Shown one piece after another: positions 1 to 9,378 of a stretch of DNA of 35,345 nt. Where the stretch lies: positions 1 to 35,345 of the forward strand of contig JAIETJ010000059.1 of NCBI GenBank assembly GCA_019745275.1, in the 5' to 3' direction. Position numbers and translations under genes: made by a program. The notes beneath the pieces were generated by a model. The model was not told the DNA's origin, did not search any database, and saw nothing but the letters and a program-made list of their open reading frames with translations. Each line of letters begins with the position of its first letter. The stretch's first letter is position 1. The DNA is from Pseudomonadaceae bacterium (GTDB taxonomy: Bacteria > Pseudomonadota > Gammaproteobacteria > Pseudomonadales > Pseudomonadaceae).

Positions 1-18
1 ACGAATTGCTTGATTCAG

Positions 19-56
19 TTGTTAAAGAGCGGGTGGTTGATTCTTTCGACTCAACC
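19..56 (-). promoter_or_regulatory. rRNA leader boxA and boxB-like hairpin (antitermination)
   Basis: Read on the minus strand, positions 30 to 19 give GCTCTTTAACAA, which matches the boxA antitermination element of gammaproteobacterial rRNA leaders. Just upstream, 51-56 and 35-40 can pair (GGTTGA with TCAACC) to form a boxB-like hairpin. The order promoter, hairpin, boxA is that of an rrn leader, and the sequence resembles Pseudomonas 16S leaders as I remember them. The 16S gene would begin beyond position 1, outside the window. Confidence 0.8.
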
Positions 57-65
57 GAGGCGCGC

Positions 66-93
66 ATTCTACAGCAGCCTCATTCTCTGTCAA
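66..93 (-). promoter_or_regulatory. rRNA promoter, unit 1 (nearest 16S)
   Basis: On the minus strand there is a perfect -35 TTGACA (93-88), a 16-bp spacer, and a -10 TAGAAT (71-66) followed by a GC-rich discriminator (GCGCGCC). The 16-bp spacer and GC-rich discriminator are typical of growth-rate and ppGpp controlled rRNA promoters. The AT-rich stretch at about 95-126, just upstream of the -35, could serve as an UP element. Confidence 0.85.
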
Positions 94-173
94 GTGATAA
101 TTGAGAATTTCTTTTCAATTTCAACCACTTGCACCTTCAATCAGCCTTGCAGCTTCTCGTCAGCGGGAGGCGA

Positions 174-201
174 ATTCTACAGCGTTTACAACCGCTGTCA
201 A
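174..201 (-). promoter_or_regulatory. rRNA promoter, unit 2
   Basis: The minus strand carries TTGACA (201-196), a 16-bp spacer and TAGAAT (179-174). Both hexamers and the spacing are identical to unit 1, 108 bp further upstream. It reads toward the same rRNA leader. Confidence 0.8.
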
Positions 202-276
202 CCACCTTCTTACCGCTTCCGATCTACCCGATCGAAGCGCTAACAGGATCAAACCACCACCCTGTCAGCCCGGCGC

Positions 277-304
277 ATTGTACGCAGCTTGCGCTGCTTT
301 ACAA
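277..304 (-). promoter_or_regulatory. rRNA promoter, unit 3 (weaker match)
   Basis: The minus strand carries TTGTAA (304-299), a 16-bp spacer and TACAAT (282-277), followed by GCGCC. The hexamers are less perfect than in the other units. The 16-bp spacer, the GC-rich discriminator and the position 103 bp upstream of unit 2 place it in the same series. Confidence 0.55.
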
Positions 305-374
305 CCTCTCATTTAAAGCTAACTTCTTGTTTTTCAAGGAGTTTTACGAGAGGCCTACGCCGTAAGAGGTGCGC

Positions 375-402
375 ATTCTAGACCTTTTGACTCGCGCGTC
401 AA
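375..402 (-). promoter_or_regulatory. rRNA promoter, unit 4 (distal)
   Basis: The minus strand carries TTGACG (402-397), a 16-bp spacer and TAGAAT (380-375), followed by GCGCACC. It lies 98 bp upstream of unit 3 and only about 54 bp beyond the cheB stop codon, on the same strand as cheB. Confidence 0.75.
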
Positions 403-455
403 GGGTTAATTAACGATAGTCGACAACCCGCACTGCCCCTATATAAGGATGAGCG

Positions 456-1541
456 CTACACGCGGTTACCGCCGCCGCGCTTGACCGCTTGCTGAAGTAA
501 TGCACCGGCAATCTCGCTGAGGGGTAAAACTTCCTCTACAGCCCCCACCGTCACGGCCTCGCGCGGCATGCCATAGACGACGCAACTTGCTTCATCTTGA
601 GCGACGGTATAGCCGCCTGCTTGACGGATCTCTAGCATGCCCTGGGCGCCATCTTTACCCATGCCGGTTAAAATGGCGGCGATTACGTTACGCCCAGCGC
701 ACTGCGCGACCGAGCTAAACATAGGATCGACCGCAGGCTTATGGCGCCTTACCGCAGGAGCATCAGATAAACGAATCACGTAGTTGGCGCCAGAGCGCTC
801 AACCAATAGATGCTTGTCACCCGGCGCTATAAAGGCATAGCCCGGTAAAATCCGTTCGCCACCCTGCGCTTCACTCACCGTTAACCGGGTTAGCCGATTC
901 AGGCGCTCGGCAAAGGAGCGTGTAAACCCCGGCGGCATATGCTGGGTAATGACGATCCCCGGGCTATCTGCCGGCATACCCAGCAATACATCCTTAATAG
1001 CCTCAGTGCCGCCCGTGGAGGCACCGATGGCAATGATCTTTTCCGTGCCGACAATCGGTCGAGAATGCCCACTCAGCCTGGCTGAAGCTGGCATCCCCGC
1101 CGCCGGTGCGGCTGCCACAGCCGGGCGCGCTTTGACCCGTGACATGCTGGCCGCTTTTAACTTGTCGCAAATCTCTTCGGCATACGCCTGCATGCCTTCC
1201 CTGATCCCAAGCTTGGGCTTGGCGACAAAATCCACGGCGCCCAACTCTAACGCCCGAAAGGTTGCCTCTGAGCCGCGCTCGGTGAGCGAAGAAATCATCA
1301 CCACTGGCATGGGATGCCCATGCATCAGCTTTTCAAGGAAGGTCAAACCGTCCATGCGCGGCATTTCAACATCCAGCGTTAGGACGTCTGGATTGAGTTG
1401 TTTGATCAGATCGCGCGCAACATAGGCATCAGGAGCTACTCCAACCAGCTCCAATTCGGGATCGGCCTGGATGATTTCCTTTAGTAAGGCACGAATCAGT
1501 GCTGAGTCATCCACTACTAATACTTTTATCGCCATAGCCAC
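456..1541 (-). CDS. cheB: CheB protein-glutamate methylesterase/deamidase
   Basis: Removes methyl groups from chemoreceptors (and can deamidate glutamines) when its receiver domain is phosphorylated by CheA, closing the adaptation loop. The 361-residue product has an N-terminal receiver with acidic pair D11-D12, phosphoacceptor D57 (LDVEMP) and K109, a linker at about 132-165, and a C-terminal methylesterase. The catalytic triad is visible as S175 (GASTGG), H201 (TQHMPPG) and D297 (GMGKDG). Length and domain order are normal. The longest reading frame starts with GTG at 1541; an in-frame ATG lies two codons downstream at 1535 and may be the true start. It is the last gene of the che operon, 5 bp after cheD. 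I see no terminator between its stop and the rRNA promoters. Confidence 0.95.
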   Translation of the reverse strand: MAMAIKVLVVDDSALIRALLKEIIQADPELELVGVAPDAYVARDLIKQLNPDVLTLDVEMPRMDGLTFLEKLMHGHPMPVVMISSLTERGSEATFRALELGAVDFVAKPKLGIREGMQAYAEEICDKLKAASMSRVKARPAVAAAPAAGMPASARLSGHSRPIVGTEKIIAIGASTGGTEAIKDVLLGMPADSPGIVITQHMPPGFTRSFAERLNRLTRLTVSEAQGGERILPGYAFIAPGDKHLLVERSGANYVIRLSDAPAVRRHKPAVDPMFSSVAQCAGRNVIAAILTGMGKDGAQGMLEIRQAGGYTVAQDEASCVVYGMPREAVTVGAVEEVLPLSEIAGALLQQAVKRGGGNRV

Positions 1542-1546
1542 ATACT

Positions 1547-2155
1547 CTAAAAAAGATCGATATCACCAGACACCGGCGATTTCTTGATGCGCATGCTGTA
1601 TTCCATTTCCCGATCAAACAAGGTGGCGTTATGTAGGCTCTTAAGCTTTTTGACCATCACCCGGCCCGTGGCTGGAAAGTAGTAAACCTTTCGGGGATAA
1701 ATATCTAAAAGGTCTTCGGCAACCACTTGGATTTTTTCGGTTTCTAGATAGTCGCGGACAAACTCCGCATTGCGGTCGCCGACGTTATTCGCCGTCATGC
1801 CGCGCAGCACGCTGCCGCCACCGAACACCTTGGCTTCGAAACAATTCCGGCGCGCGCCCAGCTTGAGTAAATGGTTAACCAACAACTCCATTGCATACAC
1901 GCCATAGCGGGCAGATGCAGAAATTGGACTTATGCCACCATCAGCATTGCCGGGCAACATGAAGTGGTTCATGCCACCAATGCCATTGAGACGATCGCGC
2001 AAGCACACTGACACACAGGAACCCAGCACCGTAACAATGACAATATCGCGCTGGGTGACAAAGTACTCCCCAGGCAGAATCTTCACCGCTTCGCACTCAA
2101 ACTGCCGGTCGAAATAGGTATTCGGTGCCAGTGAGCTGATGAAATCAAACTCCAT
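1547..2155 (-). CDS. cheD: CheD chemoreceptor glutamine deamidase
   Basis: CheD converts specific receptor glutamines to glutamates and in some bacteria also binds a CheY phosphatase. The 202-residue protein shows the family core with catalytic Cys47 ([10 protein letters not shown]), His64 ([10 protein letters not shown]) and a nearby Thr42, followed by the conserved glycine-rich region (FGGGS). It starts at ATG 2155, two bases after the cheR stop, so it is very probably translationally coupled. The C-terminus ends in SGDIDLF, and the small MCP that opens this operon ends in AGGIDLF. This shared tail is discussed in the findings. The placement cheR-cheD-cheB matches the Pseudomonas Che2-type locus. 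Confidence 0.95.
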   Translation of the reverse strand: MEFDFISSLAPNTYFDRQFECEAVKILPGEYFVTQRDIVIVTVLGSCVSVCLRDRLNGIGGMNHFMLPGNADGGISPISASARYGVYAMELLVNHLLKLGARRNCFEAKVFGGGSVLRGMTANNVGDRNAEFVRDYLETEKIQVVAEDLLDIYPRKVYYFPATGRVMVKKLKSLHNATLFDREMEYSMRIKKSPVSGDIDLF

Positions 2156-2157
2156 GC

Positions 2158-3027
2158 TCAGTGCCCCCTCACTACCGGGCGATAAACCGTGCGCTCAAGT
2201 AACTTCACAATGTGCGAGGCATGGACAAAGCTCTCTGAATGCCCAGCGAAAAACAAACCATCCGGACGTAGCAGCTTAATCATTCGCTCGAGAATTTTGC
2301 TCTGGGTTGGCTTGTCGAAATAGATCATCACATTGCGGCAGAAAATCACATCTAATCCCGCAGCAACTCCCCAATCAGTGTCCAGCAGATTAATTTGCCG
2401 GAATTCAATCAGCGCCTGCAATTCAGGACGGACGCGCACCTTACCCACTTGAGCACCCTTGCCACGCAAAAAGAATTGCTTCTTGCGTGGCAAGGCAAGT
2501 TGCTCCACACGCTCTTCCGGGTAAACCCCAGCACGCGCCGTAACAAGAACTCCAGTATCGATATCTGAAGCGATGATTTCGACATCAGGCGTCAATGTCC
2601 CCAAGGCCTCAATCATAGTCATGGCCAGTGAATATGGCTCCTCTCCAGTGCTGGAAGCCGAGCACCAGATGCGCAGCGGGCGACGCGCATGGGCGCTCTT
2701 GCGCACATGCGCTGCAAGCATCTCAAAGTGATGATTCTCGCGAAAAAACGAAGTGAGATTAGTGGTCAGCGCATTAATGAATTGCTGCCACTCCTCGTCA
2801 TGCTGCTCTAAATAGCTGAAGTACTCCGTAAAGCTGCGCAAATTTAGGCTACGCAGCCGCCGCGCCAGACGGCTGTACACCATTTGGTCCTTGGTCGACG
2901 ACAGATTAATGCCGGCCCTTTTATATAGCAGGTTGCGGACCAGCTCGAAGTCTTGCGCGGTGTAGTGGAACTCGCGCAAATCCTGCCGGTCCGGGGCCTG
3001 CGGTGACCGACTCAAAACTCCGCCCAC
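2158..3027 (-). CDS. cheR: CheR chemoreceptor methyltransferase
   Basis: Methylates receptor glutamates using S-adenosylmethionine. The protein is about 289 residues, with an N-terminal helical domain (about 20-105, containing [12 protein letters not shown]) and a Rossmann-type domain with SAM motif I at 119-133 ([16 protein letters not shown]), acidic D155-D157, and the CRNVMIYF segment at 230-237. The frame begins with GTG at 3027, overlapping the last 16 bases of the upstream MCP gene. A TTG at 3015 is an alternative start, and neither has a strong ribosome site, so the N-terminus is uncertain by four residues. The two MCPs of this operon end in WxxF-type tails, the kind of peptide that tethers CheR to receptors, so CheR is probably recruited to them. 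Confidence 0.94.
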   Translation of the reverse strand: MGGVLSRSPQAPDRQDLREFHYTAQDFELVRNLLYKRAGINLSSTKDQMVYSRLARRLRSLNLRSFTEYFSYLEQHDEEWQQFINALTTNLTSFFRENHHFEMLAAHVRKSAHARRPLRIWCSASSTGEEPYSLAMTMIEALGTLTPDVEIIASDIDTGVLVTARAGVYPEERVEQLALPRKKQFFLRGKGAQVGKVRVRPELQALIEFRQINLLDTDWGVAAGLDVIFCRNVMIYFDKPTQSKILERMIKLLRPDGLFFAGHSESFVHASHIVKLLERTVYRPVVRGH

Positions 3028-5774
3028 TCATCATCTTTGGCTTTGCTGGGCCGCGGAAGATTTTTGGTAGGTGCTTTGGCGCGTGCGGCGCTTGGTGCTG
3101 GAGCGCGCGAAGCAGTTACTCTTGGCTGGTTCAGCCGTAGCGACTTGCCACCCGTAACACCTGCATTATCGAACTTAAACACCGCTACTGCTTGCGACAA
3201 AACCGAGGCTTGATCTTGCAGCGACTCGGCAGCGGCTGCTGCCTGTTCGACCAGGGCAGCGTTTTGCTGTGTCATCTCGTCCATTTGTGATACAGCTCCG
3301 TTAACCTCTTCAATGCCGGTACTTTGCTCAGATGACGCTGCGGCAATTTCCGACATGATGTCGGTCACCCGCTTGATCGCCACCACGATTTCACCCATGG
3401 TCACGCCAGCTTTGGCTACCAACGCATTACCGGTATCCACTTTATCCACTGAATCGGATATCAGGGTTTTGATCTCTTTGGCAGCTGCAGCAGAACGCTG
3501 TGCCAGCGTGCGAACTTCAGCGGCAACCACGGCAAAACCACGGCCTTGATCACCGGCACGAGCCGCTTCCACCGCGGCGTTCAGTGCCAGAATATTGGTC
3601 TGGAAGGCGATGCCATCGATTACGCTGATGATGTCAGAGATTTTGCGCGACGACTCATTGATCGACGACATGGTCTGCACCACTTGCTGCACCACGGCGC
3701 CACCAGTAGTCGCCACTTCCGAGGCATTGGCCGCGAGCGAGTTGGCCTGACGGGCATTGTCGGCATTGAGTTTAACGGTGGAGGTCAACTCTTCCATGCT
3801 TGAAGCGGTTTCTTCAAGGCTGGACGCTTGCTGCTCGGTACGCGCCGACAAGTCGGCGTTACCGGAGGCAATTTCGCTGGCAGCGGTATAGATGGTGTCC
3901 GCCGACTCGCGAATTTGCCCAAGCATGTTCGACAGGCTTTGCGAGGTTTCGTTGGAGAAGTCCTTCAACTGACCAAAGGTGCCTTGATAATCAGCGTCAA
4001 TACGTTGAGTCAAATTGCCTTCAGCCAGCGCTCCGAGTACCCGCACCACATCTTGCAAGCCCTTATCGGAAGTCGCCATCAACTCATTCAAGCCAGTGGC
4101 CAGATTGAGGAAGAAGCCATCTTTGTTGCTGGTCTCAATGCGTTGGCTGAAATCGCCTGCGCCTGCAGCGGTCACCAAGCTGGCGACTTCGCGTTCCACT
4201 GCCACCTCGATGGTGCGATCAGCCCACTCCACTACCGAACCCAGTCGTTCGCCGGCACTACTCATTACCGGGTTAGCCACCAAGGCAAAGGTGCGCGGCC
4301 CCACTACGATTTGTGCACGATAGGTACTGGAGAAGGTCGCCAGCAGGCGCTTTTGATGCTCTGGGTTTTTATGGAATTGGTCGATCGAACCACCGAGCAA
4401 CTTACTAGTATCAAAGCTTGGCAGTGCTTTACGCAGGTCGGCTTCGGCGTTTTGCAGCATCGCCAAGACCGTTTTATTCATGTAAATAATGTTGCGATCA
4501 TTGTCGGCAATCATCACATTACTGCTGACATTATCCAGGGCAATTTTGACCCGTGCGTTTTCTGCAGCAATGCACTGTGCCTTCTCCTCATCCGCCAATT
4601 GAACGGTGATGTCTTGCCACTCGACCACTGCGCCGAGTCGTTCGCCAGCGGCACTCATTACAGGGTTGGCAACCACGGTGAGCACGCGACCACCGAGCTT
4701 GATTTTTGCCTTATAAGTGCTACTGATCCGCGCCAGCATGCCGCGCTGATGATCCGGATTCTTATGGAAACGATCGATACTGCCACCGAGAATCTCACTG
4801 GCCTTGAACTGCGGTAATTCCGTGCGAATATCGCTTTCGGCAACCTGGAACATGTCCAGCACCGCCTTGTTGGCGTAGATAATATTGAAGTCTGCGTCGG
4901 CGATCATCACGTTGGCGGTGACGTTATCCAGTGCACTTTTGATCCGTGCGTTGTCACCGGCCGCTGCGGCGGATTGTTGCAGCGAAGCAAGCATGGCCTT
5001 AACCGACGCCATCACGCTGTTGAGTGGCGCTGGCGGTAGAGTAAGCGCGAAATTGCCCGCCGCAATACTATTGGTAGCGCTGGCCAACTCCAATGGATCA
5101 GCTCCAATTTGCTGGCGTATCGAACGCAGCACCAGCAGAAACATGGCGAGAAAAACCAAAGCACTGAGGCCGATAATCCACATAGTGTTACGGATGCTAC
5201 TACTGACTATTTGTTCCGCTTCTGCGCGAGAAGCCTCGCTGACCTTATTGACCATACTCACCAAACTCAACACAGCTTGATGTTGCACGCTAGCGTCTTG
5301 GTACAGCGCGTTAAACTCAGCGGTCATCGCCACTGCGTCGCCACTGCGTATAGCGGCCATATAACTACCCAGCGCCCGTTTGAAAAAGGCTTCGCCGCGC
5401 TGACTAATGTCGCCATTGATCAGCGCCATCTGCTCAGGCTCATGCGGATTTTTATTCCAGTACTGCACGCGATCACGCAATCCGCTTTGTAGCGCCTGCA
5501 ACTGGCTAGCTGCAACTTCGAGGCTCGCGCTGTCGTGCTGTAGAGCCATCCTAGCGGCGAGCTCACTGGCTTCGATAATAAACAGCGGTGGCGGCAGAAT
5601 GTCCGCCAACAGCACAGTGTCAGCCTCTATTGCCAGTTGTGTTTGTCCGCCAATGCGCACTGTTTGTATGGTGCTGAACGAACTGTAAGCGATGGCAACA
5701 ACACCCAGTAAAAAGGTCACCAGCAACAACAGTAGTTTCTGTAACAGAGTGAAGCGGCCAAGAATCATGCTCAT
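3012..5774 (-). CDS. Methyl-accepting chemotaxis protein, TM-sensor-PAS-PAS-HAMP-signalling (copy 2)
   Basis: Transmembrane chemoreceptor of 920 residues. TM1 spans about 11-31, a mostly helical periplasmic sensor 32-196 carries a conspicuous PPP-x4-EA motif at 61-69, and TM2 is about 199-218. Then come PAS1 (about 280-395), PAS2 (about 408-525; both contain GGSID-FHKNP), a HAMP-like segment (about 526-607) and the MA signalling hairpin with its tip near 723-753 ([20 protein letters not shown]). The hairpin resembles the 36-heptad Tsr/Tar class. The C-terminus DDEWAEF fits the WxxF receptor tail that binds CheR or CheB. ATG at 5774 follows a GGAG site at good spacing. The cytoplasmic half is nearly identical to the upstream MCP (6077-8836), while the periplasmic sensors differ clearly. 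The sensed signal is unknown. Confidence 0.93.
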   Translation of the reverse strand: MSMILGRFTLLQKLLLLLVTFLLGVVAIAYSSFSTIQTVRIGGQTQLAIEADTVLLADILPPPLFIIEASELAARMALQHDSASLEVAASQLQALQSGLRDRVQYWNKNPHEPEQMALINGDISQRGEAFFKRALGSYMAAIRSGDAVAMTAEFNALYQDASVQHQAVLSLVSMVNKVSEASRAEAEQIVSSSIRNTMWIIGLSALVFLAMFLLVLRSIRQQIGADPLELASATNSIAAGNFALTLPPAPLNSVMASVKAMLASLQQSAAAAGDNARIKSALDNVTANVMIADADFNIIYANKAVLDMFQVAESDIRTELPQFKASEILGGSIDRFHKNPDHQRGMLARISSTYKAKIKLGGRVLTVVANPVMSAAGERLGAVVEWQDITVQLADEEKAQCIAAENARVKIALDNVSSNVMIADNDRNIIYMNKTVLAMLQNAEADLRKALPSFDTSKLLGGSIDQFHKNPEHQKRLLATFSSTYRAQIVVGPRTFALVANPVMSSAGERLGSVVEWADRTIEVAVEREVASLVTAAGAGDFSQRIETSNKDGFFLNLATGLNELMATSDKGLQDVVRVLGALAEGNLTQRIDADYQGTFGQLKDFSNETSQSLSNMLGQIRESADTIYTAASEIASGNADLSARTEQQASSLEETASSMEELTSTVKLNADNARQANSLAANASEVATTGGAVVQQVVQTMSSINESSRKISDIISVIDGIAFQTNILALNAAVEAARAGDQGRGFAVVAAEVRTLAQRSAAAAKEIKTLISDSVDKVDTGNALVAKAGVTMGEIVVAIKRVTDIMSEIAAASSEQSTGIEEVNGAVSQMDEMTQQNAALVEQAAAAAESLQDQASVLSQAVAVFKFDNAGVTGGKSLRLNQPRVTASRAPAPSAARAKAPTKNLPRPSKAKDDEWAEF

Positions 5775-5827
5775 ATTGTCTCCAGATGGCTTGCACCATT
5801 CCGTGGCGACTATTAATCGATATTGCT

Positions 5828-5959
5828 TCAGTTATTTATTAGTTTTTGACTGAACGTCAGGCATTCGACAGCTTCATTGAGCAGCGCCAATTCGCCGCTG
5901 CTCATACACTTGCCAATATCAAGCAGTATCAACCCGTGCTCACAAACCGTGCGCACGCC
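5828..5959 (-). pseudogene. Decayed 3' remnant of a second cheW
   Basis: Translation of the minus strand from 5959 gives a 32-residue segment that aligns without gaps to the last 32 residues of the intact CheW (8890-9378), with 21 identities; both contain KxMSSGExALLNE. The original stop position has been lost (VECLTF follows where CheW ends in VD-stop), so the frame runs on to a TGA at 5828. Upstream the frame meets an in-frame TAG at 5993-5995 without a start codon, so no functional protein is expected. The rest of 5775-6076 shows nothing I recognise. The fragment lies exactly where a cheW should be if a cheW-mcp unit had been duplicated. Confidence 0.8.
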
Positions 5960-6076
5960 TGTTGATGCTTGCGGCAACCGATGCTGCGAGCACTAACAGG
6001 GGCACTAGAACAAGTTCGAACCCACATGAGCCACCGCGACCTAATGAAGCGGCCGTAAGTACCCGCGGGCGCCGAC

Positions 6077-8836
6077 TCAGAACTCCTCCCACTCATCATC
6101 TTTTGGCTTACTTGGCCGCGGCAAGCTTTTGGTCGGCGGCTTGGCGCGTGCTGCACTCGGTGCTGGAGCGCGTGATGCACCAGATGCACTGGCGTGCGAC
6201 TGACTTAGGCGAGGCGCATGGGAATTTGAGGCACCCGCATTGTCAAATTTGAATACCGCCACTGCTTGCGACAAGACCGACGCTTGTTCTTGCATCGACT
6301 CCGCTGCCGCAGCCGCTTGCTCAACCAACGCCGCGTTTTGCTGGGTCATTTCGTCCATTTGCGAAACGGCACCGTTAACCTCTTCGATGCCGGTACTTTG
6401 CTCGGATGACGCTGCGGCGATCTCCGACATGATGTCGGTCACCCGCTTAATCGCCACCACTATTTCGCCCATGGTCACGCCGGCTTTAGCCACCAGTGCA
6501 TTACCAGTATCGACCTTATCAACCGAGTCGGAGATCAGCGTTTTGATTTCTTTGGCGGCCGCTGCAGAACGCTGCGCCAGGGTCCGCACTTCGGCGGCGA
6601 CCACCGCAAAACCGCGGCCTTGATCGCCCGCACGGGCGGCCTCTACGGCGGCGTTGAGGGCGAGAATGTTGGTTTGGAAGGCAATACCGTCGATCACCCC
6701 AATGATGTCGGAGATTTTCCGGGCCGAGTCATTGATTGCCGTCATGGTATGCACCACTTGCTGCACCACGGCGCCGCCGGTGATAGCCACTTCAGAGGCA
6801 TTCGCGGCCAGCGAGTTGGCCTGACGGGCATTGTCGGCGTTGAGTTTCACGGTAGAGGTCAGCTCCTCCATGCTTGAAGCGGTTTCTTCCAGACTGGATG
6901 CTTGCTGTTCGGTGCGCGCCGAGAGGTCGGCGTTGCCGGTAGCAATTTCGCTGGCGGCGGTATAAATGGTGTCCGCCGACTCGCGAATCTGTCCGAGCAT
7001 ATTCGACAGGCTTTGCGAAGTCTCGTTGGAGAAATCCTTCAACTGGCCAAAGGTACCTTGATATTCAGCATCAATACGCTGGGTCAAATTACCCTCAGCC
7101 AGCGCACCCAATACCCGCACTACATCTTGTAAGCCCTTGTCGGAAGTTGCCATCAGCTGGTTAAGGCCGGTGGCAAGATTAAGGAAGAAACCTTCCTTAT
7201 TGTCAGTATCGATGCGCTGAGTAAAATCACCGGCACCCGCAGCATTTACCAAGCCAGCAACCTCTTGCTCCACTCCAACTTCAATGGTGCGATCGGCCCA
7301 CTCCACCACTGAGCCAAGCCGTTCGCCAGCTTCGGTCAATACTGGGTTTGCAACCAGGGCAAAGGTGCGCGGCCCCACCATAATTTGGGCTTTGTAAGTG
7401 CTGGTAAATGTCGCCAGCAAACGCTTTTGATGCTCTGGGTTCTTATGGAACTGATCGATACTGCCACCCAATAGCTTGTTGCTATCGAAGCTCGGTAGCA
7501 CCTTGCGCAAATCGCTCTCGGCGTTTTGCAGCATGGTAAGCACGGTCTTGTTCATGTAGATAATGTTGCGGTCGTTGTCAGCAATCATTACGTTACTGCT
7601 GACGTTATCCAGAGCAATTTTGACCCGGGCGTTTTCAGCGGCAATCCGCTGGGCTTTCTCTTCGATGGCCAATTGCGCCGTGATGTCTTGCCACTCAACA
7701 ACAGCACCTAAGCGTTCGCCTGAAGCACTCATAACCGGGTTCGCCACCACGGTTAGGACTCGGCCACCGAGCTTAATCTGGGCTTTATAGGTGCTGGTTA
7801 GGCGCTCAAGCATACCGCGCTGATGGGCCGGGTTTTTATGGAAGCGATCAATGCTGCCGCCGAGAATTTCACTAGCCCGAAAGCCTGTCAATTCGGTGCG
7901 AATATCGGTTTCGGCGGATTGGAACATCGTCATCACAGCCGCGTTGGCATAGATGATGTCGAAGTTTTTATCGGCAATCATCACGTTGGCCGTGACGTTG
8001 TCCAGCGCGCTTTTGATCCGTGCATTAGCGCCTGCGGCTGCGGCGGATTGCTGCAGCGCGACAAGCATGCTCTTGACTGCCGCCAGCACGCTACTTTCTG
8101 GCGCAGCCGGTAGACTGAGGTCGAAATTACCGGCAGCAATACTATTAGTAATGTCTGCCAGTTCCAGCGGATCAGCACCTAGCTGGCGTTTGACGCTGCG
8201 GATCAGCAGGTAAGCCAGCACACAGGCCAGCATCACAGCGAGCCCACCGATGATCAGTAGTAGACGGATGGTGTCGCTGGCATTCACTTCAGCCTGCACA
8301 CCTTGCTTTTCAACCAGTGTGCTCTGGAAGTTGACCAACGCTTCGATATTTTTTAAGTTGACGCCCTGCGCTGCGCGTAGATCAGCAAGCAAAAACACTT
8401 TTGCTTGCTCAAACTGACCAGAATCGAAGAGCCTCAGATACTCGCCCACTGCTGCGTCAAACAACTTATCACTCGAAACGAGCGTCTGCAGAAGTTGGCG
8501 ACCTTCGGCCGAAGTGATGGCCTTACTGAGCTTGTCCAGACGGTCTTGCGAGACTTTTTCGGCTTCTTCCAGTTGCGCTCGCTGCTGACCCACGAGTGCC
8601 GAGTCATCCTTGGCGAGCAACATGGTGCGCACGGCACGGGCGATGGAGTTGTTACTGTCAACAAAATCATTGGCCCAAACGGTCTTGGGAAAGCTGTTAC
8701 GGGTCAACTCATGAACACCGCCACGCAGATCGCCGATCTGCTGCAGAGCAATCCCCAGTAGCAGCGCCAATAAAACCACCAACACGGCAAAGCTGAGCGA
8801 CAGACGCTGAACCAGCTTCAATTTACTCAAGTTCAT
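6077..8836 (-). CDS. Methyl-accepting chemotaxis protein, 4HB-PAS-PAS-HAMP-signalling (copy 1)
   Basis: Transmembrane chemoreceptor of 919 residues. I take ATG 8836 (MNLSKLKLV) as the start because AAGGAG stands six bases before it; an upstream ATG at 8869 would add 11 residues and lacks such a site. TM1 lies at about 13-33, followed by a periplasmic helical domain of the four-helix-bundle MCP kind (with [12 protein letters not shown]) and TM2 ([20 protein letters not shown]). Two PAS domains, a HAMP-like region and a signalling hairpin are almost residue-for-residue those of the downstream copy. It ends in DDEWEEF, a WxxF tail like the CheR/CheB-tethering pentapeptide of Tsr/Tar (NWETF). The PAS domains show no obvious cofactor residues that I can assign, so the cytoplasmic stimulus is unknown. 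Confidence 0.93.
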   Translation of the reverse strand: MNLSKLKLVQRLSLSFAVLVVLLALLLGIALQQIGDLRGGVHELTRNSFPKTVWANDFVDSNNSIARAVRTMLLAKDDSALVGQQRAQLEEAEKVSQDRLDKLSKAITSAEGRQLLQTLVSSDKLFDAAVGEYLRLFDSGQFEQAKVFLLADLRAAQGVNLKNIEALVNFQSTLVEKQGVQAEVNASDTIRLLLIIGGLAVMLACVLAYLLIRSVKRQLGADPLELADITNSIAAGNFDLSLPAAPESSVLAAVKSMLVALQQSAAAAGANARIKSALDNVTANVMIADKNFDIIYANAAVMTMFQSAETDIRTELTGFRASEILGGSIDRFHKNPAHQRGMLERLTSTYKAQIKLGGRVLTVVANPVMSASGERLGAVVEWQDITAQLAIEEKAQRIAAENARVKIALDNVSSNVMIADNDRNIIYMNKTVLTMLQNAESDLRKVLPSFDSNKLLGGSIDQFHKNPEHQKRLLATFTSTYKAQIMVGPRTFALVANPVLTEAGERLGSVVEWADRTIEVGVEQEVAGLVNAAGAGDFTQRIDTDNKEGFFLNLATGLNQLMATSDKGLQDVVRVLGALAEGNLTQRIDAEYQGTFGQLKDFSNETSQSLSNMLGQIRESADTIYTAASEIATGNADLSARTEQQASSLEETASSMEELTSTVKLNADNARQANSLAANASEVAITGGAVVQQVVHTMTAINDSARKISDIIGVIDGIAFQTNILALNAAVEAARAGDQGRGFAVVAAEVRTLAQRSAAAAKEIKTLISDSVDKVDTGNALVAKAGVTMGEIVVAIKRVTDIMSEIAAASSEQSTGIEEVNGAVSQMDEMTQQNAALVEQAAAAAESMQEQASVLSQAVAVFKFDNAGASNSHAPRLSQSHASASGASRAPAPSAARAKPPTKSLPRPSKPKDDEWEEF

Positions 8837-8889
8837 GTGTATCTCCTTAGAATTTTCTGACAAGCACACGCAGTTACGTTGGTATTCGG

Positions 8890-9378
8890 CTAGTCGACCG
8901 TTTCATTGAGCAGGGCCATTTCGCCACTGCTCATGAGTTTTTCAATGTCGACCAAGATCAACATGCGCTCTTCAACCGTGGCCAATCCCTTGAGGTATTC
9001 GGTGTTAAAGGTGCTACCAAACTCCGGCGGTGGCCGGATGGCTTCGTCAGCCAGAGCGATCACGTCGGAAACCGAGTCGACCACTACACCGATAATGCGT
9101 TTAAGCACATTAAGAATGATCACCACGGTGAACTGGTCGTAGGTGACGCTGGACAGGTTGAACTTAATGCGCAGATCGACAATCGGCACAATGGCGCCGC
9201 GCAGGTTAATCACTCCTTTAATAAACGGCGGGCTGTTGGCGATGGCGGTGACTTGATCGTAGCCACGAATTTCCTGCACGCGCAGGATGTCGATGGCGTA
9301 TTCCTCAAGGCCGAGGGTGAAGGTTAGAAACTCCTGTGTCGGCTCGCTGACACGCTTATTCTCACGTTGGTCATGCAT
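8890..9378 (-). CDS. cheW: CheW coupling protein
   Basis: Scaffold protein that links receptor tips to the P5 domain of CheA in the membrane-associated array. The 162-residue product is a single CheW/SH3-like domain: [20 protein letters not shown] near the N-terminus, then [15 protein letters not shown] and the [11 protein letters not shown] segment. Its ATG at 9378 overlaps the end of cheA by 8 bases, with a GGAG ribosome site inside cheA, so the two are coupled. A second copy of its 3' end survives as a pseudogene at 5828-5959. Confidence 0.95.
   Translation of the reverse strand: MHDQRENKRVSEPTQEFLTFTLGLEEYAIDILRVQEIRGYDQVTAIANSPPFIKGVINLRGAIVPIVDLRIKFNLSSVTYDQFTVVIILNVLKRIIGVVVDSVSDVIALADEAIRPPPEFGSTFNTEYLKGLATVEERMLILVDIEKLMSSGEMALLNETVD

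Larger units (their letters stand above)
3012..9378 (-). repeat. Tandem cheW-mcp segmental duplication
   Basis: Two consecutive units read on the minus strand: intact cheW (8890-9378) plus MCP copy 1 (6077-8836), then a cheW fragment (5828-5959) plus MCP copy 2 (3012-5774). The MCPs match closely from the region after TM2 to the C-terminus, and the fragment matches the end of cheW. The simplest history is duplication of a cheW-mcp unit between cheA and cheR, followed by loss of most of one cheW and divergence of the sensor domains. Confidence 0.75.

Noticed and set aside
10-365. Three short plus-strand open frames at the left edge.
   Set aside because: They lie on the antisense side of the rRNA leader and its promoters and have no ribosome sites or protein-like composition.
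3546-5688. Several long plus-strand open frames antisense to the MCP gene, up to 329 codons (3828-4817), and similar ones inside 6240-8213.
   Set aside because: They are antisense shadows of the MCP coding sequence, recur at the same place in both paralogs, have no ribosome sites and no recognisable protein features.
5929-6189. An 86-codon minus-strand frame between the two MCP genes.
   Set aside because: It overlaps the end of MCP copy 1 in another frame and its translation is not CheW-like; the cheW similarity is in a different frame at 5828-5959.
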